Positions 24,770 to 35,608 of a DNA stretch of 64,000 bases are shown here, one piece after another. Position 1 is the stretch's first letter, and each line of letters opens with the position of its first letter. Made by a program: the position numbers and the translations under genes. A model generated the notes under the pieces. The model was not told where the DNA came from and searched no databases. It saw only the letters and a program-made list of their open reading frames with translations. The stretch is from the NCBI RefSeq assembly GCF_051020765.1, contig NW_027469123.1, positions 744,001-808,000 of the forward strand, read 5' to 3'. The DNA is from Lasioglossum baleicum (Eukaryota; Arthropoda; Insecta; Hymenoptera; Halictidae).

Positions 24770-27210
24770 TATTTCTCTTACGCCCTCTAGGATAGATTCT
24801 GACTGGAGTGAGAAACAGGAGGCCACCAGAGGCCACCGACGGCATTTCGTCGGTGCAGAAAACACTGTATCGTGTTAGCAACGCGCCCGCGCGCTACACT
24901 CACCAACGTACCTTTACTATATCCGTGTGCGCTGCTTGTGCGCTTATGCCAGCCACAATCTATTTTTAGCACTTGCCATGTTGCCATGTTCTATTGCTTT
25001 ACGGCGGAAGCGAAACTGAAATTCGGCTGTCGAGCCGTCGAGCGTATGAATAGCAATCTGGAGCTAGCATTCGAGTCCCCGTGCAGCGGGGATTTTTTTT
25101 TAATTTTTATTTTTCATTACTTTTTTAATTACATTTTTTAACCTTCCAAAAAATTAAAAATGTAAAAACTATGTTCAAAATATGTATTCATTTTAAATAG
25201 AAACGTTTTGTTACTGTCATAATTGCATTAATAAAAATTGGTATATGATCGAGAACAGGTTGATGGTATTTATTTGGACTGATTGGAGAATACGAAAATG
25301 CAGGAAGTATTTTTTAGTTTATGAAACAATTTGTAGATTTATTAGTTGTCAAACAAATAATAAAATAAATTGTATAATATATATAAATTGATTTTATACT
25401 AGCATACACAAGTTTATTTATTAAAAAATACAGTCATAACTATAATTATAATAGAATTTCATAAAATGTATATTGAGGTTATTGCAAACTCATCTTTTTT
25501 CGCAATGATGCTTTAATTTCATTGCTTCTCTCGAATGTCCATTTCCTTCCGAGACAGTGGCGTTTCTAGCAGGTGTAAATAAAAAATGTTGATATAAAAT
25601 GTATCATAATTAAACTACAATTATTCTAATAACGTGGAATGTAGTACATATTAAGTTTTAGTTACCCGGATTTTCTTCTTCGACGTTAAGCACTCTTTAC
25701 TGCTTCTCGTAATTTACGTATATGCAACATTAGGGTGGACCTTATTTTTCGACCATGAAATTTTTTGGTCCCGTAAACCAGAATTGTGACAAATGTTGAG
25801 AAAATGGTCTGGAAAAATTTTGGGGCCGTTTGAATAATGGGAAAATGAGTTTTTAATGGAAAATGGGAATTTTTTAAATCTTGACATAAATAGACGTTAT
25901 GATATATCGTTGAATTTGTCTTTTTTCTCTTTAAGAATCCATATATAGCATAAACAGTTGTTGATAGAAAAAACATCCGTGACCTTGAAAACTTTAAATA
26001 ATGACTTTGAAAAAATTTTTTTCCTTTGATACTATATCCACCTCCTTATATACTACAACTTTTGTTTGAAGAGTTTTTTCATATATACATAACTGGCAGA
26101 GATATTACATATAAATAAATTCATTAATACGCTCCAATCTACAAAAGAACAAGAAAGCGAGCTAATAAAAACGTGGTAAGAATAGTTCTAATATCGGAAA
26201 AAGAAGTTATTATGAATAATAAGTAGTCTGACTGAAACATGGACTGAAGGTGGTCAATGATACCGCTGAACGGGGCGTTAAACTAATGGAGGATCATAAT
26301 AAAATTTTATCTAGAAACAAAGAGGAGAAATAATATATGTATACTATACAAACTGTGATGGAAAGCAGTATCCTGACGCCACAAAGCAGAATTTGTCAAA
26401 GGATTTGTAAATATTTTTTAATATAGCGAGAAACACCTGATCAATCCCTACATGATTAATTGCATTTTTAAGAGGCATTGAAGACAGCTTATTAACTGAG
26501 AGTTATTAAATTTTTCATTTTCCTCAGAGTCAGTAAGTTCTTTATTTTTCTCGGAGTCATTAAGTTTTCCATTTTTCTTGGAGTCATTGAAAAGTCCCTC
26601 TTTGTCGTTTACGCGCTGTCGTTAAAAAAGTTCTGGTATGTTGCTAGTCTAAAAATATGATCAATGCTATTTTTCAGTTTCTCTAAAAAATCTGCATTTG
26701 TCTAATTTTTGCGTGTTTTTCAGTTTGTGTAATTAACATTTTGAACCAAAAAATCGGGAAAAAATCTCAAATATCAATTTCAATTAAATGCAGTTATATG
26801 ATTAAATTAATGCAAGTAAATAGGAAAAATTGACCGAAAATTGAATGGCGCAACGGCTGTTTTAATAATTCGAAGGACTACCTCGTCCGGCTAGAACCTT
26901 CATTCCAAATTGTAATATTCCAATATTTCAGTATCATTTTAAATATTTCAAGTACTATTTAAAACTATTAATGAGTTTTAACAACAAAATATTTTAAATG
27001 AAAAACTAAATTTTGACAAATAAAATACGATTATAGCAAGCTTGCTATAAATGTCGAAAACTCGAGTCTGGCCAGAGACATTATTTTCAGGAAACACTAT
27101 TCTATGATGACGAACGGAAAAAAGGGAAGTGAAGCTCGAGGGCTTCGGTTGCCGCGGAGTGGAGTGAAACATTGTAACATGATACGGGTCGGGTCGGGTA
27201 TATCAATGTA
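24770..27210 (+). repeat. Partial E element inside W: left-end region, unit X copy 3, fragment of Y
   Basis: 24770-24860 matches the E left end without its terminal repeat. 24840-26590 is unit X in direct orientation. 26590-27210 is unit Y starting internally (TCCCTCTTTGTCGTTTACG), so about 700 bp are deleted at the junction. With 21470-24577 it forms a second large inverted pair. Confidence 0.75.
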
Positions 27211-27394
27211 AAATAACACAATATTTTTTAAGAATTATTATTTTATATTAAAACGTTTGTAGCTTATTGCAACGTTGACCGATTTTGACGAAATTTTCAG
27301 AATATGTTTAATTGACACATATCTATAAAACGTATTTTTTAAATTTTCAATGTAGGCCCATATAAAGATGTTGTAAAATGCAACTTTTAGTAAG

Positions 27395-27830
27395 TAAGTA
27401 AATACGTATTTATTTATTTATTTCAGCCTCGTGGCCCAGAAATTGGACTTGGATTATAATTCTCGAAGCCATTCATCCCTCTATTTATCCATTCATCCGT
27501 TCCTCCACCCATCCATCCATATCGCATGCCACATCAAATACCTTATTGTCTATGTTGATCTATCCCAATCCCAATGTCTCCCCGCTAATCCCGCCTCTCT
27601 CTTGATTATCTCTTGTGATTAATTCTTTCCTTTTTTCTCTATACTCCTAACCCATTCTACAATTTCTCCCACTCTTTTCTCCTGTACTATCTTTTCTATA
27701 CTTATGTTAATTTTTTCTACCCCTTCACAGTCTTCTGCCAGGTGTTTTAGTTTCCCCAAGTGTCTCTCATTTTTTCTACAATTCCGATCAGTTGCTATTT
27801 TTGAAAAAATTATTTTCACATCCTGTACTA
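27395..27830 (-). pseudogene. Probable 3' end of a non-LTR retrotransposon (LINE)
   Basis: On the minus strand a 66-residue frame (27619-27819) ends in a motif like the C terminus of arthropod LINE ORF2 (HLAEDCEG, then EWVRSIEKKGK). About 190 bp of 3' UTR follow, ending in an AAATAAATAAATAAATA tail near 27420, as in R1/jockey-like elements. The 5' side is truncated and no reverse transcriptase motifs remain. The family call is from weak resemblance only. Confidence 0.4.
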
Positions 27831-28489
27831 AACTAATTGTTCCAGCTTCCCAAAAAGTTCAAATCGTATAGTACAATATTAAAGAAGTTATCATTTTTAG
27901 AGCGTCCGAAAATTTTTGCGAGTCACAGTATGTACATATATCGCACAGAACACAATTCTTCTTTCTATTAAATCGCATTTCTTAGGTCAAACAATTGCGT
28001 TTTGTAATGTATAATAACATGTAATAATAATGTAAAATGTAATAACGTTAAAAATTACTTAATATACACCCGCGGTAAAATCAGTAAGTATAACTTTCGT
28101 CCTCACAGCAGAAACGTCGAAAAAATTTTGACAATGATGTCCCACAATAAAAAAAATCTGAAAAAACTTGACGACACTGCCTGCTGTAGTACTTTATCAA
28201 GGAACCAAACAGTAGAATAGCATGTTTTCATATTTTCTAGAAATCTGCATTTTTCCGATTTTTGGGGGTTTTTCATTGTTTACGACTACAGTTTGCAACC
28301 AAAAAATCTGAAAAAATTCTATAAAATGCGTCTTAGGATCCAAAATATGTAACATTTTTTTTAGAATTTTAGAACGTATTTGAGACCGGAAAATTGCGCT
28401 CGACTGTGCAACAGGCCTAACGATTCTGGAGAACCGATTACACTCTCCAACACCAAATTTGTTTTCAATATACTGTTGGGTCCTTCTTA

Positions 28490-28885
28490 TAGAGTTTTTT
28501 GCGCTGATTCCGAATCTGTCCTTAATTTTTCTCCTATACGCACAGTTTTTGAAAAACATGGCTTTGAAAAAAAACATATTTTTCAACTTTAAACAAATAT
28601 TGTGGTTATTATAAAAGATATTGAATTGTTCTTTACAGCTAAAGATTCTGTAGACTTTCCCGAATACAGTGATATCCATATTAATACATTATGATTGTTT
28701 AAACATGTTTAAACAATGATTAAAGACGGAGAGACACTACTTTTGCACCAATTTTTGAGGATATTTTTCAATTTATCTCAAAAAATTAGGGTCCAGCGGA
28801 AAATCGAACTATACCACGCGATAGAGCAGACTTTTATCTTGAGAAACCACCCTTTCAAGTTTGTAACGTCGACGTTTTTTTCGAA
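28490..28885 (+). repeat. Dispersed repeat with 24-bp perfect palindrome (copy 1)
   Basis: This repeat is found inverted at 38235-38662. Both copies keep a perfect palindrome, ATTGTTTAAACA plus its reverse complement, at 28694-28717 and 38424-38447. Confidence 0.75.
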
Positions 28886-29663
28886 CCAGAAAACAAAATA
28901 ACTAATATAGAATATTAGAATGTAATGGAGAAGCGTTTGAGCATCTTCTTCAATAAAGACATTTTTTGAAAATATCTCGATATCTAATAATTTTTTGCCA
29001 TGTGTACCCCAATCATTTTTTACGTAGTATGAACAGAAGAATCGATCTGTGTAAAAAACAATATGCATTTCTATATAAAGAAATGATGCAATTGTTAATT
29101 GCACATGCACTGCTGCATCCAAAAAAAGTTAAAGACCTACAGATGTAGTTTTCTTCGAACCATTTATCTTTCTCCGTTTGCATTTTTTTGTAAATGCAAT
29201 AATAACCGAGTTATGACTTGTAACAATTGCGTGAATCACCCTGTATACTTAAAATTTAAAAAATACGTTTTATAGATTTGTGTCAATTAAACATATTCTG
29301 AAAATTTCAGGGTAACCCTAAAGTTATTCTTCTAAATTTTCGTAGAAAAAATTGGTTTTCAATTTGGTTTAATTAATAATAACTGTGCCTAAAAATATGA
29401 AAAAAATTGGAGACAGTATTGATGACAGTAAGTATTTCATCATTAAATTAATTTCCAAGATGGTGGCTTTTAAACTTCGATATAAAATCTGTGTTTCTTC
29501 GAAATCTTCCGGCTTTTCTATTTTTTAAAACTAGAGTTTGCAACAAAGGCTCGGGAAAAATTAAAATACTTCTATGAATATAATTTATATTATTAGAGAT
29601 TTGTATATTAGTTACATATTTGATATAAAACAATATAAACTGTATGTCCTAATCCTGGCCAAT

Positions 29664-29887
29664 GATGATGTACGATCTGATCCAGTCTAAAGATGATGTA
29701 GGATCTGATCCAGGCTAAAGATGATGTAGGATCTGTTCTAGGCTAAAGATGATGTAGGATCTGATCCAGGCTAAAGATGATGTAGGATCTGTTCTAGGCT
29801 AAAGATGATGTAGGATCTTGTCCATGCTAAAGATGATGTAGGATCTTGTCCATGCTAAAGATGATGTAGGAGCTGATCCAGGCTAAG
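29664..29887. repeat. Minisatellite, eight 28-bp units
   Basis: The unit is GATGATGTAGGATCTGATCC followed by AGGCTAAA, starting at 29664 and every 28 bp to 29860. Variants differ mainly at GATCTGATCC/GATCTTGTCC. It lies in the right end of the W element. Confidence 0.95.
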
Positions 29888-30120
29888 TACTAGACTAGGG
29901 GGCAGCACTATATGGGCACGGCCAAAACCCGGGCGTGAGCACTCTCATATACTCTCTGACGATACATACAGTGTCTTCTGCACCGACGAAATTGCCGTCG
30001 GTGGCCTCCTGTTTCTCACTCCAGTCAGAATATATCCTAGAGGGCGTAAGAGAACACCGAAAAATTTTAGGCTCGCCAACTCCCGTAAGGCTGGCAGTCT
30101 TTAATAGTATCTCGTCGGTG

Positions 30121-30150
30121 CTGGCAGTCTTTAATAGTATCTCGTCGGTG
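30121..30150. repeat. Displaced terminus of E0
   Basis: CTGGCAG followed by the last 23 bp of the E end (ending CTCGTCGGTG). It completes the terminus interrupted at 11460. To the right a W-type repeat resumes with GTGTAGT, the expected but unverifiable 7-bp duplication of E0. Confidence 0.75.
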
Positions 30151-31833
30151 GTGTAGTCCCTACAGCCACCGGTTTAGTGCTGCCCCCTCTAAAATCCTTA
30201 GCCTGGATTAGCTCCTACACCCACGGTAGAGCGGATTTCCCCCTCCCACTTTTAGCCTGGATCAGCACCTAAACCCACGGTAGAGCGGACGCTTAGCCTG
30301 GATCAGCACCTAAACCCATGGTAGAGCGGACGCTTAGCCTGGATCAGCACCTAAACCCACGGTAGAGCGGACGCTTAGCCTGGATCAGCATCTAAACCCA
30401 CGGTAGAGCGGATTTCCCCCTCCCGCGCCAGAGAAGATAAGATCTCACATCATTTTTATGAAAGAGAAATTATTAAAAACATTCTCTCTCTCTCTGTTTC
30501 TAGATTTAATATACAACTTGGAGAAAAGTTCCCGAGAGTTAGACTTATATTTTGCGTAGTTTTCTGAAAAACTGGACATGAAAATATAAATTAATTTAAT
30601 ATTCAGCATAGGATAGATTATACATATATTATACTCTAGCCATATGAGACACAATCCAAAACGTTTAATCAATTTGATTGCTATTAATTACGCTAATCGT
30701 GAGTGTATCCAGATAGCACACGAGGTTTTTTAGACATCGTTTTTGCGTCTATTTTAGGTCTGAACGTCATACGTCCCAAAAGGACGTCTTTTGGAGCAGA
30801 GTTGGGCAAAATATGTAATTATAGATACAAACGGATCACGAATAATAGATACAAAATTTGTAATTAGTTACACGAGGATTTAGATACAAAAGTATTTTGT
30901 ATTCAAAATTTAATTAGATACTTTTCTATCTGCAGCAGAAGGATTCGAAGGGTTGGATACATTTGTAAATATATGTATAGTATCTGTATTTGATTCAAAG
31001 ATCCTGTCGGATCCTTCAAGATCCTTTTGGCCAGCTCGAGGCTTGAATGAACACGTTCCGAGGCCCGAGGGTCGGGCCCCGAGGCCTGAGCCCAGAACAC
31101 AATATTAGTAATGCAATAAACACGGGGGTAACCCGACGGCCAGCCAGGTATATCGGTGTGAAACCGCTAAAAATGCAATTGCTAAACTTGGTTACTTCAC
31201 ATAATTCTTTCACGGAGTGATACTAGGAGGGTCCGGGGCGTTCTTCTGATTAGAACAAGACTAAAGACTAAGCTCGATAGAATTCGAGCTGCGTCTAGTG
31301 GTTGTAATCAGTTGTAATCGTGAACGTATTCGCGAAAGCATCAAGATCCTTTTGCTTATCTTCTGCTAGGGCAAAGATTCTTTCGCATACTGTTAGCCAG
31401 CTCGAGGCTTGAATGAACACGTTCCGAGACCTCAGCCCAGAACACAATAGTAATGCAATAAACACGGGTAACCCGACGGCCAGCCAGGTAGCTGAGATAC
31501 CTCGGCATGAAACCGCTGACAAATGAATGCTGAACTTGTTTATTGTTATTGGTATTGTTATTGTTCGTGGGGTTCTTCCGATTAAGAAAAGACTAAACTC
31601 GATAGAATTCGGACTGTGTCTAGTAGTTTTACTCGTGAAAGTATCCACGAAATTTGTATTCAAATACAATTTTTGCCCAGCATCTGTGCTAGGGCGATGA
31701 AGCGACGCGACGAGGACCTCGGGCGCCTTGGCCAAGTGGTGCAATAAACACGGCCGAGCAACCCGACGGCCGACGCGACGGCCAGCCAGGTAGCTCGACA
31801 TGAAACCGCTGACAAGTGAATGCTGAACTTATT
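30151..31833. repeat. W-type repeat plus tandem V units (copy 1)
   Basis: 30151-31250 resembles 38935-39960. It begins with a minisatellite (30197-30424) and then AT-rich DNA with a CT microsatellite (30480-30500). From about 31010 to 31830 three diverged units carry a shared core (GGGTAACCCGACGGCCAGCC at 31465 and variants near 31130 and 31760). No gene. Confidence 0.75.
30197..30424. repeat. Minisatellite, about five units of 41 bp
   Basis: The unit is CTTAGCCTGGATCAGCACCT followed by AAACCCACGGTAGAGCGGACG, most regular at 30292-30412. A three-unit relative lies at 38983-39110 and a single unit at 42255. Confidence 0.9.
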
Positions 31834-31926
31834 AACTTCCCGATTTTATAGGGAAGTTATTGTAATGACCCCGAAAATCGATTTTTTAGCAGATCTTCAC
31901 GTTTCATGGTCATTGCAGGCATTTTA
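31832..31926 (+). repeat. Isolated end of the hairpin-tipped repeat
   Basis: About 95 bp match the region next to the AACTTCCC/GGGAAGTT hairpin of the Helitron copies, here inverted (hairpin 31834-31858). It stops at CATTTTAGAC, so this end can occur apart from the Helitron. Confidence 0.75.
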
Positions 31927-32025
31927 GACCCGGGTGTTGGACGGACTTGGGTAGAGTATGGAGGCTATATTTTTATGACTGCGCCTACCGCGCCGAGACT
32001 TCAAACGACGCACAGTGGTCGGAAA

Positions 32026-32846
32026 CAGTGCTGCCAGATGGTTGTGAGATCGCAACCAGGTACTCTCCTACTTTTCCCCTTCCACTATCCTATTCCATCG
32101 CTTTAGGATTGAGTGGGGCAAATGGGAGACACATTGCGCGTGCGCGATGGGGACGCAACGATGACAGATGAGATGACATGACATTTCGCAGGTTTTAGGT
32201 TATTGCCGCGTATCGTATCGTACTCGTGTACATATACGTACTTAATGAAATAAATCATATGGTTCGTTCTAAATAGACATTGTAAACATTCTTTATTATA
32301 TAATAAATAAAATGAATTGTAACATGTGGGAGTTTCAGTCGTGAAGCGAAGTATGAATGCTTTCTTTTATATGTACAATTGAAAAAATTTTGAAATCTGT
32401 ATGTATGTAGTACTGAGTTACATTCCAGTAAAATCAATAAATCATAATATATTTTAACACTGTTAACCCTCATACGCTTCTCAAAAATAGTTGCATAAAA
32501 GAGACTGGGATAATAAATTCACTCATTTTTCTTCTACACGATAAATTGACAAATTACGTTTTATTTGTAATGTTATATTTTAAAGAAATACAACTCACAA
32601 CATAGACATAAAGGGATCAATAATTACATAGTATGTGAAATAAGTAAATGGGTGAATTTTACGCGGCAATAACCTAAAACCTGCGAAATGTCATGCCATT
32701 GTTGCGTCCCCATCGCGCACGCGCAACGTGTCTCCCATTTGCCTCACTCAATCCCCGTCGCACACGCGCAACGTGTCACATATTACTCTGGTCATCAGAG
32801 AGGGGGTACCTCATATCGGCGTGATTCCCCTCATCTGGCAGCACTG
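32026..32846. mobile_element. hAT-type MITE, 821 bp, 8-bp TSD GTCGGAAA
   Basis: The ends are CAGTGCTGCCAGATG and its complement; GTCGGAAA flanks it at 32018-32025 and 32847-32854. Subterminal inverted arms of about 110 bp lie at 32104-32212 and 32657-32756. Eight-base duplications and CAG ends fit the hAT superfamily. The target relates to 34120-34150, which shows the uninterrupted order on the opposite strand. Confidence 0.85.
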
Positions 32847-32894
32847 GTCGGAAATCGCCAAGACGTGACCAAAATAGGAAGGAGTACTCCAATT

Positions 32895-33356
32895 TAGTTA
32901 AAAATTGATACTCATAGGTTTCTCGGGTCGCTGATTATAAATCAGATGTGAAAATTACAAAAAACAAAATGGCGGATTCATTATGGCGGATGGGTAACCC
33001 AAAAAATTATTGGACTCTCTTGAAAATTAGTATTCCCATATTTCTCGTGCCGTCGAATATGAATCTGATGTTAAAATTATAAAAAACAAAATGGTGGATT
33101 CAATATGGCGGATGGGTAACCCAAAAAATTATTGGACTCTCTTGAAAATTAGTATTCCCATATTTCTCGTGCCGGTGAATATGAATCTAATGTCAAAATT
33201 ACAAAAAACAAAATGTCGGATTCAATATGGCGGATGCGTAACCAGAAAAATGATTGAACTCTCTTGAAAATTAGTATTCCCATACTTCTCGTGCCGTCAA
33301 ATATGAATCTGATGAAAAAATTACAAAAAACAAAATGGCGGATGAGTAATATGCTA
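32895..33356. repeat. 122-bp tandem repeat, nearly four units
   Basis: TATTCCCATA recurs at 33031, 33153 and 33275, a period of 122. Units contain AAAATGGCGGATTC and TATGGCGGATGGGTAAC. Units differ by point changes; the last is shortened. Confidence 0.9.
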
Positions 33357-34282
33357 TGTGAAAAAATTATTTGATTTTGTTAATAAAATGATTTACCGAA
33401 ATTTGATTAAATGTTGTGTAAATTTAATTTTATCTGATTTATATACAATAGAGCTTCAAAAAATTTTTTTTTTATTTTTTAAAAAATAAAAAAAATTGTT
33501 GTTGATGTTCAAAACATGTATCAAAAAATTCTATAGGTGGAACCATACAATACTTATTTAATTTATATCTTCTAAATTTCTCGAGAAAACATGCTTGTAA
33601 CTAGTACCGTGACTACCTCTGCGTCACAAAAAATGAATCGTACGACCAGGTCCGCAGCTCATCGCAGGTTTTTTTTCAAAATAATGTAAGATAAAAGTAT
33701 CTACTACAAGACCCAGCAACAAGATCTGGAATATATTGTCTTATATACAACTTTTAGTTTACATTCTTAAAATCTGTACACCAAATTTTATCTTTGACTT
33801 TATACATTATAAACACTAATTAATATAAATCCAATATTATTATTATGCATAGTACTTACATCCTGGAACAGCATCCATCGTACACACAAAAAAGAAATTC
33901 ACTTTTCGTAAAATTACAAGCTTCACACTTGTTTTTTTCCACCGTAGTTCACCGCACGAAAACTGCGTGACGACTGAACGCGATATTTGTACTCCCACCA
34001 TTTGGCAGGTATACATGGTAAGACCTTTTTACTTTGGGTTACCCATGGAGTCATTACCTGAGTATCCATTACGGCAAACCCCATCCGCCTAATGGGAAAT
34101 TCATTTTTGGCATTTTGGCCACGTTTTAGCGCTTTCCGACCACTGTGCGACGAGCCGAACATAGAGAAGGACAGAATGAAATAGGATCGCGTGTCGCCGT
34201 CGCCGGCACAGTTTAAAGGCCCGTGCGTCATCACAATGAAACACCAAGACCTCAGCTTTCTTATTTTCTATGATATCATTAT
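33357..34282. other. AT-rich intergenic stretch, no gene
   Basis: The part 34060-34150 is an inverted relative of sequence flanking the hAT MITE at 32000-32025 and 32855-32885, so this stretch and the MITE seem to belong to one older inverted-repeat element. The minus frame 33923-34234 has no recognisable domain. Confidence 0.4.
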
Positions 34283-34589
34283 GGAACTTTCACCAACATA
34301 TTCGTGGCATTTCTCTGATTAAAATAATACCCAACACGATATAATTTGGCCAAGATTTAGTGGTTTAATCGACGATGAAAATTTCGAACGTAACGAAGAA
34401 GAGCGTATTGGAAAGAAAGAGACGCGAACAGTAGCCGCCGCCGGTTCGCATCTCTTTCTTTCCAATTCGCTCTTCTTCGTTGCGTTCGAAACTTTTACCG
34501 TCGATTAAACCACTAAATAACGTTGAAATTATATCGTGTTTGGTATCATTTTAATCAAAGAAACGCCAGGAATAAGCTAGTAAAAGTCC
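34283..34589. mobile_element. Foldback element, about 307 bp
   Basis: Two arms of about 150 bp (GGTTTAATCGACG on the left, CGTCGATTAAACC on the right) face each other around a GC-rich centre near 34435. Its ends resemble the sequence at 56950-57060. Confidence 0.75.
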
Positions 34590-34788
34590 CATACACCAAT
34601 CATTAAAATTAAGAAGTTTGAGAACTCGATTCACTCGAGTCAATGTGTGGTGTTCACACCGATATACCCGAGCCGAGATCAATCATCGCCGCTCTACGGC
34701 GCGGAGCAGCGTTGGCCGGCAGTGGAGTGAGTAGGCACTGGACTCCGATCGGAGACACCACCCAAGACTCCGATCGAAGAATTACTGT

Positions 34789-34853
34789 ATAGGTACTACT
34801 AGCCATGCGTACCACTAACCCTTTCGCAAGAGCAGTCCTATCCGCGAGCTCGC
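34789..34853 (+). repeat. Helitron 3' fragment
   Basis: It matches the complement of 15000-15055 (TAGGTACTACTAGCCATGCG onward) but breaks off after a GCGAGCTCGC palindrome, before the CTAG end. Confidence 0.7.
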
Positions 34854-35437
34854 TGTCACGTCTGCCGACGTGTGGCCATAATCATAAGTATAGTTAGTAA
34901 GAATTAAACGTTATAATATACGCCTAGTTATCACATCAATCAGTGAGAGTCTCGATCAATTCCTGCCCCTACACCGCGCGCTTGCGATATACTCTTTTGC
35001 ATATATTTCGTCTGCTTCTGCGTTTCCGCTTTGCACGTCTGAGCGTAATATTGCTCGGTGCGTTCCTCCGGATTAATCGGGAAACGCAGAAGCCTCTATC
35101 GACTCTCGTTTACTAATTATACGAGTATCGCATGCCGCGCCGCGCCGGTCGCCGATATCAGTTGCGGAAACTCGCACGCATCTACGCGAGTGAAAATGGT
35201 GGGCAACAGCTCCTGGGTATCACACGTGAACCCAGGATCATCAGCGACATCATCTTCCGGGGACGGGTGAAGATCGTCGTTCCCGTGACGACCCAGCCAG
35301 ATTCCGGTACAGCCGCCAACCGGCAGCGAGAGCAAGGCAGCTGAAGGAGGTCTGCCGTACCCACGGACCACCCGTTCTACTGCCCGAGCGCCGCTGACGT
35401 TTTTTACTCAGAAATCCCGTAATTCCGACCGGCCGCA
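34854..35437. other. Unique stretch, no gene
   Basis: No repeat partner recognised in the window. Short overlapping frames at 35058-35438 on both strands do not resemble known proteins. Confidence 0.35.
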
Positions 35438-35440
35438 TTA

Positions 35441-35605
35441 GGGTGAGCGCATACTAGAGGGTCTCGAGAAGGCCGCGGATCGTTTCGAGAAGGCAGGGGC
35501 CTTGGAGGAAGGGAGCAAGGAGTCCATGCGGCAACAAATCTCTAGCAGGTAGACGGAGAGCAAAGCTCCGCGGCCTTCTCGAGACCCTCTAGTATGCGCT
35601 CACCC
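35441..35605. mobile_element. PIF/Harbinger-like MITE, 165 bp, TSD TTA
   Basis: Inverted ends of about 40 bp start GGGTGAGCGCATACTAGAGG; TTA flanks it at 35438-35440 and 35606-35608. TTA duplications fit PIF/Harbinger. Confidence 0.8.
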
Positions 35606-35608
35606 TTA

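Larger units (their letters stand above)
27211..29663. other. AT-rich interior of W, no gene
   Basis: An inverted pair lies at about 27283-27347 and 29254-29318 (AATATGTTTAATTGACACAT core), possibly the ends of an inserted element. The frames here (for example 28197-28679 minus) lack any recognisable domain and overlap repeated DNA. Confidence 0.4.
24578..29958. mobile_element. W element (5.4 kb) with 44-bp perfect TIR and 7-bp TSD ACGATAC
   Basis: Both ends start CAGAGAGTATATGAGAGTGC and match over 44 bp. ACGATAC flanks it at 24571-24577 and 29959-29965, and the empty site survives at 12060-12080 in the opposite strand sense. Inside are 28-bp minisatellites near both ends, a partial E copy (units X and Y), a LINE fragment and AT-rich sequence. 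No transposase is seen. Confidence 0.8.

Noticed and set aside
28197..28679. 160-codon minus frame
   Set aside because: It lies in a dispersed AT-rich repeat, is broken in the related copy at 38235-38662 and has no recognisable domain.
29664..29887. Regular direct repeats resembling a CRISPR array
   Set aside because: Units are contiguous without unique spacers, in a eukaryotic transposon context; they form a minisatellite.
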